Shown here: positions 1 to 7,635 of the stretch, one piece after another
How positions within the stretch are numbered: the first letter of the stretch is position 1
Layout: each line of letters begins with the position of its first letter
From: Planctomonas sp. JC2975
Lineage (GTDB): Bacteria; Actinomycetota; Actinomycetes; Actinomycetales; Microbacteriaceae
Direction of reading: 5' to 3'
Assembly (NCBI RefSeq): GCF_012985205.1
Contig: NZ_JABEKS010000004.1
Coordinates: 248,001 to 312,000 of the forward strand
Length of the DNA stretch: 64,000 nt
The notes under the pieces: model-generated
What the model saw: only the letters and a program-made list of their open reading frames with translations
Database searches by the model: none
What the model was told of the DNA's origin: nothing
Translations under genes and position numbers: made by a program

Positions 1-113
1 AGGACGGCACCCCGGCCCGTGCGGGTCGTGCGCCAGGGCAGCGGACCGATCGGCCGGCCCGCAGGGAAGCGGTCGCGTAGCACGCCCGTCGACGCAGGCG
101 CGGCGACGCCGCG

Positions 114-1034
114 TCAGATCCCGTCCGGGTCCAGGTTCAGCGTGGTGCCCTCGTAGAGGTACTGCTGGTCGCCGAACACCTGCAGGTTCGCGTTGAGCCA
201 GATGAGGTCGGCGACCGAGATGCCGAAGCGGGCAGCGACGACATCCGTGATGTCGCCAGGCGCCACGACATAGCTCTTCGGCGCGCCGCCGGAAGTCGTG
301 GCCGTCACCTTGCCGGTGGCGAAGGTGCGGGATCCCCCGTCAGCAGGATGCACGTTCGACTGCCGTACCGGAACGGACCACTTCACGGTGTTCACCGCGA
401 GCACCTTGTTCGGTCCGAGTTCCACGGGCACACCGTCCGCGGATGCAGCGGAGGAATAGGTCACGATGGAGGTCAGATAGGACGGCTGGTCCTCCGACCC
501 CAGGGATCCGGTCGACGACGTCGCCGTCGTGACGGGACCACCGAGCACGTGGTCGCCGACCCCATGCCAGGTCAGGCCGTCACCGACGTTCGGCGCGATG
601 TCGATCAGTGTGACCGACACCGGGATCGGTACGGTCGACGTGAAGCCCGAGTACTGCGCCGTGTAGGTGTTGTCGCCGTTCGCGACGACCCGATAGTGGT
701 AGTGGATGCTCCCCTTCGGCGAGGCGACGTCGCCCTCTGCCACGACCGTGCCGGCCGGAACGGGCAGCAGGGTCGGCGCGGGCTCCGGCGTGCTCGCCGG
801 CTCAACGGTCGCGGGATGCGACAGCGCAGGGTTCGGAGCGGATGCCGTGGGTCGCGCGGTCTTGGTGGCGTGCGGCTTGTGCGTCGGCGTCCCATGCGCC
901 GACGCGTTGCTCGCAGGCACGCACCCGGCGAGCGCGGCAAGGATGCTCACGGCGACGCCGACCGTGGCGACGCGTCGCCAGCGGGCCGAGCGCTTCGCAC
1001 TGGGACCATTGCCACGAGACCGTCCGCCGACCAC
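114..1034 (-). CDS. LysM-containing secreted lipoprotein
   Basis: The 306-residue product is probably exported and lipid-anchored on the outer face of the membrane. A basic N-terminus is followed by a hydrophobic stretch and the lipobox LAALAGC, with the acylated Cys at residue 38. A Thr/Pro/Ala-rich linker (about 40-90) then leads to a middle domain I do not recognise (about 90-245). The last 50 residues (from KSYVVAPGDITDVVAARFG) have the pattern of a LysM peptidoglycan-binding repeat. The GTG start is supported by AGGAGG five bases upstream. The role is unknown beyond a likely wall contact. No operon partner is visible. Confidence 0.8.
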   Translation of the reverse strand: MVGGRSRGNGPSAKRSARWRRVATVGVAVSILAALAGCVPASNASAHGTPTHKPHATKTARPTASAPNPALSHPATVEPASTPEPAPTLLPVPAGTVVAEGDVASPKGSIHYHYRVVANGDNTYTAQYSGFTSTVPIPVSVTLIDIAPNVGDGLTWHGVGDHVLGGPVTTATSSTGSLGSEDQPSYLTSIVTYSSAASADGVPVELGPNKVLAVNTVKWSVPVRQSNVHPADGGSRTFATGKVTATTSGGAPKSYVVAPGDITDVVAARFGISVADLIWLNANLQVFGDQQYLYEGTTLNLDPDGI

Positions 1035-1306
1035 GATTCCTCCTGAGCCGCCGGCGCCGCACCGGCACTTCGAGCCGGGATGAATCCGGTTCCGACACCG
1101 TTCCAGGCTGATCAGACCCTAGTGGTCTACCCTTTGGGAGGGAAGCGATTTCCGCCGTCTGCTCGAAGGGCCGCCGCCCACTACGACTATCCGTTGCCTG
1201 TCCATGCAATAGCGACGAGACAGCGGCCCGACCTGTGACATCGGCGCCATGGCTCGAGTCGCCGAAGCATGATCGGATGTCCGGGTGCCGGAGTCGAGAT
1301 CGGCCC

Positions 1307-1888
1307 TCAGTCGTGCCGCACGGCGTACCTGTGCATCACCACGCCGTTGCCGAATCCCTGCTGTTCCAGCAGATCGAGCTGGATCGTGCGAGGACCGCCG
1401 TCGAACAGCGGTCGTCCGGCACCGATGATGACCGGATGCTGGAACAGCAGCAGTTCATCCAGGATGCCCGCGTCGAGCAGTTGCGTCGCGAGCGTCGCGC
1501 CGCCGACGCCGATGTCTCCATCGGACTCGGCGCGAATGGCCGCGAGTTGTCGGATCGCGTCGTCGCCGCCGATGATCCGGGTGTTGTATTGCGCATCGGT
1601 GCGCGTGCGCGACACCAGCAACTTCGGTGCCGAGGTCCAGATCTCACCGTATTCGCGCATCACCGGGGACGCCGACTCGTCGGTGCGCGCGGCCGGCCAG
1701 TAGGACTCCATCGTCTCGTAGATGACGCGGCCCTCGACCATCGTCGTCATCGCCGCCGCACGTCTGTTGAACTCGCGGTGCAGCGGCTCGTCGATGCGTA
1801 ACCAGTCGCCACCGCCCTGTTCACCAGGCGTCCGCTCGATGAAGAGATCGAGCGACGTGTTCATCCAGTACACGAATCGAGCGGGCAT
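1307..1888 (-). CDS. Dihydrofolate reductase/RibD-C family protein
   Basis: This looks like a member of the DHFR-like RibD C-terminal family (YyaP/YwjB type), which are NADPH-dependent reductases of mostly unknown substrate. Visible family features are the N-terminal strand RFVYWMNTSLDLFIE, the central VEGRVIYETMESYW segment and the C-terminal block DIGVGGATLATQLLDAGILDE followed by HPVIIGAGRPLF. The start at 1888 is preferred because GGGGGT lies just upstream; an in-frame ATG at 1906 would add six residues. It stands alone between unrelated genes. Confidence 0.85.
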   Translation of the reverse strand: MPARFVYWMNTSLDLFIERTPGEQGGGDWLRIDEPLHREFNRRAAAMTTMVEGRVIYETMESYWPAARTDESASPVMREYGEIWTSAPKLLVSRTRTDAQYNTRIIGGDDAIRQLAAIRAESDGDIGVGGATLATQLLDAGILDELLLFQHPVIIGAGRPLFDGGPRTIQLDLLEQQGFGNGVVMHRYAVRHD

Positions 1889-1969
1889 GGGCACCCCCAA
1901 GTGCATGCTGTCCCGGTGACGAGCCCGACCGGGCCGTCAGCGCCACCCTACGCGCGAGGATGCGACGCG

Positions 1970-2905
1970 TCAGTGTACGAGCGGCGCGAGCGTCTCGCCC
2001 AGAGCGGTCACGACGCCAGGTACATGGCCGTTGAACGGGGCGTTGACGACGACGCCGTCCACGCCTGCGCCGAGGATCGCCTCCTGGATGCGCTCGGCCA
2101 GAACATCCGCGGTTCCGACGAAGGCGCGGCTGCGTCGCTCCTCAGGAACTCTCGCCAGGATGGCATCCGCCTCGGCCTGCGTCTCCACCAAGGCAACGCT
2201 GGTGAGGTAGCTCGTGCGCAGCGTCGCAGGATCCCGGTCGATCTCCTCCGCCCGCTGCTTGAGCACCTGCACCTTGTGCGGCAGATCCTCGATGGCGCAG
2301 ATGATGTTCATGTGGTCGGCGTAGCGCGCCGCGAGCCGGAACGTCTTCCGCTCGCCCTGGCCGCCGAGCATGATCGGGATGCTGTCCCTGAAGCGCGGCA
2401 CGTTCATGGCCCCGTGCGCGCGGTACCACTTGCCGGTGAACTCCGGACGCTCGTCGCGCAGCATCGGATGGATGATCTGCAGCGCCTCGTCGAGCTTCTC
2501 GAAACGCTCGGTGAAGGTGTCGAAGTCGAAGCCGAGCTGCTGATGCTCGAGCTCGAACCAGCCGGCACCGATGCCCAGAATGGCGCGCCCATGGCTGATG
2601 ACGTCCAGCGTGCTGACGGTCTTGGCCAGCATCGTCGGGTTCCGGTACGTGTTGCCCGTCACGAGCGCCGACAACTGGATCGTGCTGGTGGATGCCGCGA
2701 GCGCCGCCAACGTGGAGTAGGCCTCCATCATCGGCTGGTCAGGAGTACCGATGCCGGGGAGTTGGTAGAAGTGGTCCATCACGAGGACCGTGTCGAATCC
2801 GCTGGCCTCCGCGTCGCGCGCCTGAGCGAGCACTGTGTCGAAAAGCGTCTCGACGCCGCCCGGGTAGGTGAAGTTGGGGATCTGGTATCCGAGGGAAATC
2901 GTCAC
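1970..2905 (-). CDS. LLM-class flavin/F420-dependent oxidoreductase
   Basis: This is a TIM-barrel luciferase-like monooxygenase family enzyme of about 311 residues. It begins ISLGYQIPNFTYPG, has the FDTVLVMDHFYQLPG strand-loop that contacts cofactor in this family, and carries the LGIGAGWFELEH block. IPIMLGGQGERKTFRLAARYADHMN further down is the typical F420-dependent subgroup motif. GTG codons at 2905 and 2914 are both usable; 2905 gives the usual N-terminus. The substrate cannot be inferred. It is divergent from the kinase-like gene at 3021, with about 110 bp between them. Confidence 0.85.
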   Translation of the reverse strand: MTISLGYQIPNFTYPGGVETLFDTVLAQARDAEASGFDTVLVMDHFYQLPGIGTPDQPMMEAYSTLAALAASTSTIQLSALVTGNTYRNPTMLAKTVSTLDVISHGRAILGIGAGWFELEHQQLGFDFDTFTERFEKLDEALQIIHPMLRDERPEFTGKWYRAHGAMNVPRFRDSIPIMLGGQGERKTFRLAARYADHMNIICAIEDLPHKVQVLKQRAEEIDRDPATLRTSYLTSVALVETQAEADAILARVPEERRSRAFVGTADVLAERIQEAILGAGVDGVVVNAPFNGHVPGVVTALGETLAPLVH

Positions 2906-3020
2906 AGAAGTCACGCTAGGGCAGATTCCCCGCGCTGTGCAGGGTGGAGCGAAGCGAATCCATCGCGAGTCCGACGCCTGCTCCACGTCGTCTGTGACCT
3001 CGCCTGCTAGCTTCGTGGCC

Positions 3021-3566
3021 GTGTCACCGACCGACCCGCCGACGCTGTTTCTGACCGTCGGCCTTCCAGGAACCGGCAAGACCACTGCTGCCCGTCGCAT
3101 CGAGGCGGAGCACGATGCGCTTCGGCTGACGAAGGACGAGTGGATGAAGGCGCTCTACGGTCGTGACAATCCGGAGGCGGCATCCGATGTCATCGAGGGC
3201 CGCCTGATCCAGATCGCCCTCCGAGCCCTCGAGCTCGGCATCAACGTCGTCATCGACTTCGGGTTGTGGGCGCGAGACGAACGATCCGCTCTGCGGCAGG
3301 CCGGAGCGGATGCCGGCGCGCGCGTCCAAGTCCTCTACTTCGCCGTTCCCCCTGCAGAGCAACGCCGGCGTCTCGACAAACGGTTGGCGGATACCCCGCA
3401 CGTGACCTGGCCGATCTCGGATGACGAACTGGCCGAGTACGCCGCCGTCTTCGACGTCCCTTCCGCTGACGAAGTGGACGCGTCCGCTCCGATCGACAGT
3501 CCGCCAGCGGGATTCGCCGATTGGCACGAATGGATCGCCGCTCGCTGGCCCGCGACTGTGGCCTGA
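3021..3566 (+). CDS. P-loop kinase-like ATPase (AAA_33 type)
   Basis: A small single-domain nucleotide-binding protein of 181 residues. The Walker A motif GLPGTGKTT lies at about residues 15-23. DEWM follows the next strand, as in chloramphenicol/zeta-toxin-like and polynucleotide-kinase-like P-loop kinases. A lid-type basic stretch EQRRRLDKRL is visible. This family phosphorylates small molecules or RNA, and the substrate here is unknown. The GTG start sits seven bases after TAGCTT, so the transcript may be leaderless; no good Shine-Dalgarno sequence is present. Confidence 0.8.
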   Translation: MSPTDPPTLFLTVGLPGTGKTTAARRIEAEHDALRLTKDEWMKALYGRDNPEAASDVIEGRLIQIALRALELGINVVIDFGLWARDERSALRQAGADAGARVQVLYFAVPPAEQRRRLDKRLADTPHVTWPISDDELAEYAAVFDVPSADEVDASAPIDSPPAGFADWHEWIAARWPATVA

Positions 3567-3591
3567 GCGGATGCCGGTGCCTAGGTCGAAC

Positions 3592-4314
3592 TCAGACCGC
3601 GCGCTCATCCTCGAGTGTCTGATCGGCACGTGAGGTGGAGGCGACCTGGCGCGAGGGAGACAACAGCACGGTTGCGGCAATGCCGATGAGTGCGCCGACG
3701 ACCTGAGCAGGCAGGAAAGCGAGCGCGGAGATCGGTGAGATTCCCGCGAAGCTGTCGGTGAAGATGCGTCCGATGGTGACGGCAGGGTTGGCGAAACTGG
3801 TCGAAGACGTGAAGAAGTACGCCGCGGCGATGTAGGCGGCGACCGCGACGGAGACGTTCTTGTGGGCGGCGCCGCGGGACAGGGTGAAGATCACGAGGAC
3901 GAGTCCGGCGGTGGCGACGATTTCGGCAGCAAGATGCGCACTGGAGTACCGATCGGCTGTACTGATGGAGACCGGACTCCGGCCGAAGATCGTGTTCGCC
4001 AGGACGACTCCGAGAATCCCGCCGACGAACTGTGCCGGCAAGTAGCCGGCCAGATGTCTCCACGGTCGTCCGCCGAACACGGCATCGACGAGGGACACGA
4101 CCGTGTTCAGGTGAGCGCCCGATACCGGGGCGAACACCGTGATGATCACATACAGCGCCAACCCGGTGGCGGCGGCGTTGATCGCCAGTTGCACTCCGGC
4201 ATCCGCGGACAGCGAGGTCGCGGCAATCCCGGACCCGACCACGGCGAGCGTGAGCATTCCGGTCCCCAGAAACTCAGCAACGCATGCGCGCCAAAGCCGG
4301 TGTCGCCTGGTCAT
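3592..4314 (-). CDS. Aquaporin/MIP-family channel of the ars locus
   Basis: A 240-residue membrane protein with six hydrophobic segments and the MIP two-half arrangement. The second half has the canonical FANPAVT box. The first NPA box is altered: SGAHLNTVVS gives Asn-Thr-Val instead of Asn-Pro-Ala. The gene starts immediately after the arsR stop (TGAATG), so the two are one operon. In rhizobial arsR-aqpS-arsC loci an aquaporin takes the place of an arsenite pump and lets As(III) leave the cell. No Acr3 or ArsB pump is seen here, so the same role is inferred. Confidence 0.85.
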   Translation of the reverse strand: MTRRHRLWRACVAEFLGTGMLTLAVVGSGIAATSLSADAGVQLAINAAATGLALYVIITVFAPVSGAHLNTVVSLVDAVFGGRPWRHLAGYLPAQFVGGILGVVLANTIFGRSPVSISTADRYSSAHLAAEIVATAGLVLVIFTLSRGAAHKNVSVAVAAYIAAAYFFTSSTSFANPAVTIGRIFTDSFAGISPISALAFLPAQVVGALIGIAATVLLSPSRQVASTSRADQTLEDERAV

Positions 4315-4665
4315 TCAGACCGTCGTCAGGAGCGTGGCGACCGAGTCCAGCGCGCCAGGAACGAGCCGATAGTAGTGCCAGGTTCCGCGCTTGCTGACGG
4401 AGAGGTAGCCGGCGTCGACCAGCACCTTCAGATGGTGCGAAACCGTGGGCTGGCTCAGGCCGAGGGGGTCGGTCAGGTCGCAGACGCACGCCTCAGCATC
4501 CGCCTGCGCCGCCACCATCGACATCAAGCGGATCCGGGCCGGATCCGCCAGCGCCTTCAACGACTTCGCCAGGGACTGGGCGTTGACCACGTTGATCGGC
4601 TCCCGCGTGATCGGCGCGCAGCACGCCTGCAGATCGCGGATCGGCAGCAGTTCGGTGACGGACAT
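4315..4665 (-). CDS. arsR: ArsR/SmtB-family arsenic-responsive repressor
   Basis: A winged-helix repressor of 116 residues. The recognition region reads DPLGLSQPTVSHHLKVL. Candidate As(III) ligands are Cys15-Cys16 (QACCAP), placed as in the Corynebacterium glutamicum ArsR type, plus a Cys60-Val-Cys62 pair (ACVCDL) at the classic ArsR alpha-3 position, so both known ligand arrangements are present. The ATG at 4665 is the first that fits the family length. It is transcribed with the channel gene downstream and is divergent from the Cys peptide and arsC, across a shared dyad at 4682-4703. Confidence 0.92.
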   Translation of the reverse strand: MSVTELLPIRDLQACCAPITREPINVVNAQSLAKSLKALADPARIRLMSMVAAQADAEACVCDLTDPLGLSQPTVSHHLKVLVDAGYLSVSKRGTWHYYRLVPGALDSVATLLTTV

Positions 4666-4681
4666 GATCCCAGTCTCGCAC

Positions 4682-4703
4682 AACATTGACATTCGTCGAT
4701 GTT
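4682..4703. promoter_or_regulatory. Candidate ArsR operator between divergent ars transcripts
   Basis: The interval contains AACAT...ATGTT with an inner ACAT-TCGTCG-ATGT dyad, and TTGACA at 4686-4691 lies inside it. The position, 17 bases from the arsR start and 50 bases from the Cys-peptide start, suits autorepression and control of both directions. This is seen by eye only. The assignment rests on location and on the resemblance to actinobacterial ars dyads with TCGTCGATGTT halves. Confidence 0.6.
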
Positions 4704-4751
4704 TAATCGCAGACTGTGTCCATCGACACCCATCGATGAAAGGAGACGACG

Positions 4752-4805
4752 ATGAACGGTTGTTGCGACCCCGACGAGGGATGCTGCGCGCCCGGCTGCT
4801 GCTGA
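4752..4805 (+). CDS. 17-residue cysteine-rich peptide (CC-x5-CC-x3-CC) of the ars locus
   Basis: The translated product is MNGCCDPDEGCCAPGCC, six cysteines in three vicinal pairs among 17 residues. A strong Shine-Dalgarno sequence (AAAGGAG, 4738-4744) sits seven bases before the ATG, better than that of many full-length genes here. It lies directly downstream of the ars operator and 63 bases before arsC on the same strand, so it should be co-induced by arsenic. Vicinal thiols bind As(III) and soft metals, so a metal-buffering or metallochaperone role is inferred. A leader-peptide role is the alternative. I know of no named family for it. Confidence 0.6.
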   Translation: MNGCCDPDEGCCAPGCC

Positions 4806-4868
4806 CCCTCACCCGGCCGCCGTGGTACAGATCCGGGGCGGCCGGTCCACACTCGACGAGAGGACTTC

Positions 4869-5300
4869 ATGACCGACACACCCACGATCCTGTTCGTCTG
4901 CGTGCACAACGCCGGCCGCTCCCAGATGGCCGCCGGCTACGCCAGAACCCTCTCGCGTGGACGCATCCGAGTCCTCTCCGGGGGCTCCGAACCGGGCGAT
5001 GCCATCAATCCCGTCGCCGTCCAAGCCATGGCCGAAGACGGCGTCGATATCACCGCAGCTGTCCCGCAGCTTCTGACCGCAGATCAGGTGCGCGAATCCG
5101 ACGCCGTCATCACCATGGGCTGCGGCGACGCCTGCCCGATCTTCCCCGGAAAGCGCTACGAAGACTGGGAGCTCACCGACCCCGCTGGCAAACCCATCGA
5201 CCAGGTCCGTCTTATCCGCGATGACATCAAGAGCCGGGTTGCAGCTCTGCTCGAGGAGCTCTTCGCAAGCTCATCGGAGTCAAGTGCCATCGACGCATGA
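4869..5300 (+). CDS. arsC: Arsenate reductase, low-molecular-weight phosphatase type
   Basis: This enzyme reduces As(V) to As(III) in the cytoplasm. The LMW-PTP loop CVHNAGRS (C11-x5-R17) is the nucleophile loop. C85 and C89 in TMGCGDACP are the candidate resolving cysteines. WELTDPAG carries the catalytic Asp (about D104). In actinomycetes such proteins use thioredoxin or mycothiol/mycoredoxin, and the sequence alone does not decide which. It follows the Cys peptide on the same strand, and its stop overlaps by four bases the start of a VOC fragment. Confidence 0.93.
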   Translation: MTDTPTILFVCVHNAGRSQMAAGYARTLSRGRIRVLSGGSEPGDAINPVAVQAMAEDGVDITAAVPQLLTADQVRESDAVITMGCGDACPIFPGKRYEDWELTDPAGKPIDQVRLIRDDIKSRVAALLEELFASSSESSAIDA

Positions 5301-5476
5301 CCGTGATCACCCCGCGCCTCACGGTCTCAGGCGGCAAGGATGCCCGCGACTTCAGCCCTCGGACGCTGGGCGCCGAGGTCGTCGAACGAGGAAACGGCGC
5401 TGACGGCCGGATTTCACACGCGATGGTGGACGTCGGCGGCGCGAATCCGTTCCTCTCCCGCGAATACTCCCTCTGA
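5297..5476 (+). pseudogene. Truncated VOC (glyoxalase-fold) protein
   Basis: The ATGA overlap with arsC starts a 59-codon reading frame. Its product begins ITPRLTVSGGKDARDF and continues TLGAEVVERGNGADGRISHAMVDVGG, which follows the first beta-alpha-beta-beta module of PhnB/VOC proteins (normally about 130-150 residues). It then stops at TGA. The second VOC module is not visible in any frame down to 5617. VOC proteins linked to ars genes include arsenic-handling ArsI-type lyases, but no Cys pair is seen here. It is probably a decayed gene rather than a working small protein. Confidence 0.5.
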
Positions 5477-5617
5477 TCGGCTGCGCCAAGGATCGCGAGC
5501 ACAAGCTCCAAGGGATGGCTCGCTCCCGCAACCGAATGCGGTTCAGCTCGTCGCCGTGGAGGGCGGCCAGTGCGGCGTATCGGGCATGGGAGTTGTACGG
5601 GTTGTACCGTCATGCGC

Positions 5618-6385
5618 ATGAGCGCTCACCTGGGTGAGGATGTCGTCTTGTCGGATGACTCCGCGACGCGTCGGTCTCGCTTCTATCGATGGCTGGTCGA
5701 TCATCTGGCGAAGTTCCCCGGTCGCGTCACGTTGGTCACTTTCGCCGCCGGTGTCGTGGTGGCCGTGATCGTTTCCGTGGTTGGCGGGGACGAAAGCCTG
5801 GTCACGGTGGCGGGCCTCGTCGCGACTCTGTGGGCGCTCTTCTTCGCGGTGATGATCTATCTGCTCACGGCCCGAGACACGGACAAGGTCCTCGACGAGA
5901 TCTCGGAACTCCGTGAGCAGCTGGCGGAAGCACTCGCCTCTCCAGACGAGGAGGACCTGAGCGGTCAGACCGATGCCGCCCCGTCTGCGCCTGCGCCGGC
6001 GCCGGACACTCCGGAAGTTTCGACCGGCGGAGAACTAGATCGCCCCCGCGCCGGCGCCGGCGACGGGACCACCCGACCCGCACGAGAACCAGGATTCGCC
6101 GGGCAGCCGCGGCCACACGATCGTGGCGTCCCGCGGATCGCGGACGGCGCGACGCAGATCATGGAGGCTGTGCCGAGTGACCTCATCCAGACTTGGGCCT
6201 CCGCCACCGGCCTGACGGTCGACGATCTGGCACGAGCGTGGAGTCGGGATCCGCGAGCCGAGAAGCAGTGGGTGCTGGAGACACCGAACGGCGAACGATG
6301 GGTCGTCTTCAATCGAGGGGCCTCCCGCAACGGAGTGATCTCCCTGACCGACGCGCGCCACGGACGGCGCGGGCCGCGCCGCTGA
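5618..6385 (+). CDS. Two-TM membrane protein with long acidic/proline-rich tail
   Basis: About 255 residues, family not recognised. There are two hydrophobic helices near the N-terminus (VTLVTFAAGVVVAVIVSVVGG and LVTVAGLVATLWALFFAVMIYLL). A short charged coiled-coil-like stretch (KVLDEISELREQLAEAL) and a Pro/Ala/Glu-rich disordered segment follow. The C-terminal 60 residues (LIQTWASATGLTVDDLARAWSRD...VFNRG) look folded. The ATG at 5618 is chosen because TACCGT ends seven bases upstream (leaderless pattern); an ATG at 5612 is also possible. No partner gene is apparent. Confidence 0.65.
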   Translation: MSAHLGEDVVLSDDSATRRSRFYRWLVDHLAKFPGRVTLVTFAAGVVVAVIVSVVGGDESLVTVAGLVATLWALFFAVMIYLLTARDTDKVLDEISELREQLAEALASPDEEDLSGQTDAAPSAPAPAPDTPEVSTGGELDRPRAGAGDGTTRPAREPGFAGQPRPHDRGVPRIADGATQIMEAVPSDLIQTWASATGLTVDDLARAWSRDPRAEKQWVLETPNGERWVVFNRGASRNGVISLTDARHGRRGPRR

Positions 6386-6481
6386 TCCACCGACACGTGG
6401 GTGTGTCGCGGCGGCGATATGCGTTCTCGAACCAGCACTGCAGCGACCACCGAGCCCTTCAACGGACGCCACCGAATCGAA

Positions 6482-6513
6482 CCGATCATGTCAAGGTTCC
6501 TTGACATGATCGG
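6482..6513. promoter_or_regulatory. Perfect 15-bp inverted repeat overlapping a promoter -35 box
   Basis: CCGATCATGTCAAGG and its exact reverse complement are separated by TT. The right arm contains TTGACA (6501-6506), which with TACTCT (6524-6529) and a 17-base spacer forms a near-consensus vegetative promoter for the gene starting at 6536. Repressor binding to the dyad would block the -35 box. The XRE regulator two genes down is the obvious candidate repressor. Confidence 0.8.
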
Positions 6514-6535
6514 GCTCGCTCCGTACTCTCGGAGT
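6501..6535 (+). promoter_or_regulatory. Leaderless promoter of the membrane protein/XRE pair
   Basis: TTGACA, 17 bases, TACTCT, then six bases to the ATG at 6536. Transcription should begin at or within a base of the start codon, giving an mRNA without a 5' untranslated region. GGAG one base before the ATG is too close to act as a Shine-Dalgarno sequence. Confidence 0.75.
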
Positions 6536-6952
6536 ATGACAAGCGACCTTGACACGAAGAGGGAAACGCCAACCGAACGCCGACGCCGCCGGACCTTCCG
6601 CGTGCGGGTTTGGATCGGCACGGGATGCTATCTGCTCGCGAGCCTGGCGCTCTATCAGTGGGGACACGGAGACAACCCGTGGCGCATCGTGTGGGCGCTG
6701 CTGCCGGTGGCGTTCATGCTGTGGATCGTGGTCGTGACCGTGCTCAGGGTGCGTCAGATGGACGAATATCAGGTCAAGCTCTTCTTCCCCGGACTCGCGG
6801 TCGGCTTCACGGTCTCGGTGTTCTCCGCTCTCACGCTCGGAACCCTCAGTTCCGCCGGATACGACGTGCCGAACGCCGGATGGCCGGTCGCTCTCCTCGG
6901 GATCGTCGCGTGGGAGTTCACGAACCTCCTCGTCAAGGCACCCGTCGCCTGA
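6536..6952 (+). CDS. Four-TM membrane protein paired with XRE regulator
   Basis: The 138-residue product has a basic N-terminal tail (TERRRRRTFRVRV), then hydrophobic segments at about residues 24-40, 48-68, 78-98 and 113-132. Small membrane proteins in this arrangement with a downstream short HTH protein occur widely in Gram-positives, with unknown function. The gene overlaps the HTH gene by one base (TGATG), so the two are translationally coupled and both lie behind the dyad-controlled promoter. Confidence 0.75.
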   Translation: MTSDLDTKRETPTERRRRRTFRVRVWIGTGCYLLASLALYQWGHGDNPWRIVWALLPVAFMLWIVVVTVLRVRQMDEYQVKLFFPGLAVGFTVSVFSALTLGTLSSAGYDVPNAGWPVALLGIVAWEFTNLLVKAPVA

Positions 6953-7167
6953 TGGACAACAGGATCCGCACGGAACGCGAACAACGCGAGTGGACCCAGG
7001 CCGGCCTTGCCGAACACCTTGAAGTGTCGCGACAAACGGTCGTCGCCCTCGAAACCGGCAAGTACGACCCCTCCCTTCCGTTGGCCTTCCGCATCGCCGG
7101 CCTCTTCGGCAAGCCCATCGAACAGCTCTTCTTCCCGACGGGCGTCCGAAACGAACAACGTCTCTAG
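6952..7167 (+). CDS. Short XRE-type HTH regulator (YozG-like)
   Basis: A 71-residue DNA-binding protein that is almost entirely one helix-turn-helix domain: RTEREQREWTQAGLAEHLEVSRQTVVALETGKYDPSLPLAFRIAGLF, split as WTQAGLAEHL (scaffold helix) and SRQTVVALE (recognition helix). The C-terminal IEQLFFPT is typical of this small family. It likely binds the 6482-6513 dyad and represses its own operon, possibly sensing a signal through the membrane protein. The start overlaps the upstream stop. Confidence 0.88.
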   Translation: MDNRIRTEREQREWTQAGLAEHLEVSRQTVVALETGKYDPSLPLAFRIAGLFGKPIEQLFFPTGVRNEQRL

Positions 7168-7236
7168 GCCCTTGGACCAGGACGGCAGAACCGACCACGC
7201 ACGGGAGAGCCGATCGTCCCAGCTCACGCTTCGCTG

Positions 7237-7635
7237 TCAGTCGACGTTGCGTGAGTCGATGTGGAACTCGTGAGCGTTGTCGTTGCTCTCGTCCAGACCG
7301 AAGCTGATGATGCGTTCCGGGGTGATGCGGATCATCGGTGACGCGTTCGCGCCGACGGTCGCTTCGGCGTGACCGCGGATCTCGACGCAGCGCGGCCGCC
7401 ACGGCTGGGTGGAGGCGAGGTCGTCGACCACGAACGCGACGCGCCCGTTGTCGGCGACGTTGCGGTACTTGCGGCTGGCGTCCATGCGGAATCCGTACAC
7501 GTCGATGGTCTGCGTGGCGGGGTTGTACTGGAATCCGACTGGGCTGACCTGCAGGGTTCCGTTCGGCTGCTGCGTCGCGATCCGGCCAAGGCGCTGCGTG
7601 GCGAGGTAGCGCAGTTCGCTGTCGGTGAAGATCAT
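7237..7635 (-). CDS. PPOX-class F420-dependent oxidoreductase
   Basis: A 132-residue split-barrel protein of the pyridoxamine-5'-phosphate-oxidase-like superfamily. It begins with YLATQRLGRIATQQPNGTLQVSPVGF. The core DVYGFRMDASRKYRNVADNGRVAFVVDD is the segment that binds flavin or deazaflavin in PPOX enzymes. Actinomycete homologues of this size commonly use F420. It overlaps the upstream MarR gene by four bases, so the MarR protein probably controls it. The substrate is unknown. Confidence 0.85.
   Translation of the reverse strand: MIFTDSELRYLATQRLGRIATQQPNGTLQVSPVGFQYNPATQTIDVYGFRMDASRKYRNVADNGRVAFVVDDLASTQPWRPRCVEIRGHAEATVGANASPMIRITPERIISFGLDESNDNAHEFHIDSRNVD

Noticed and set aside
1901-3010. 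369-codon plus-strand frame opposite the LLM oxidoreductase
   Set aside because: Composition is typical of antisense shadow, and the minus-strand product has a complete TIM-barrel family pattern.
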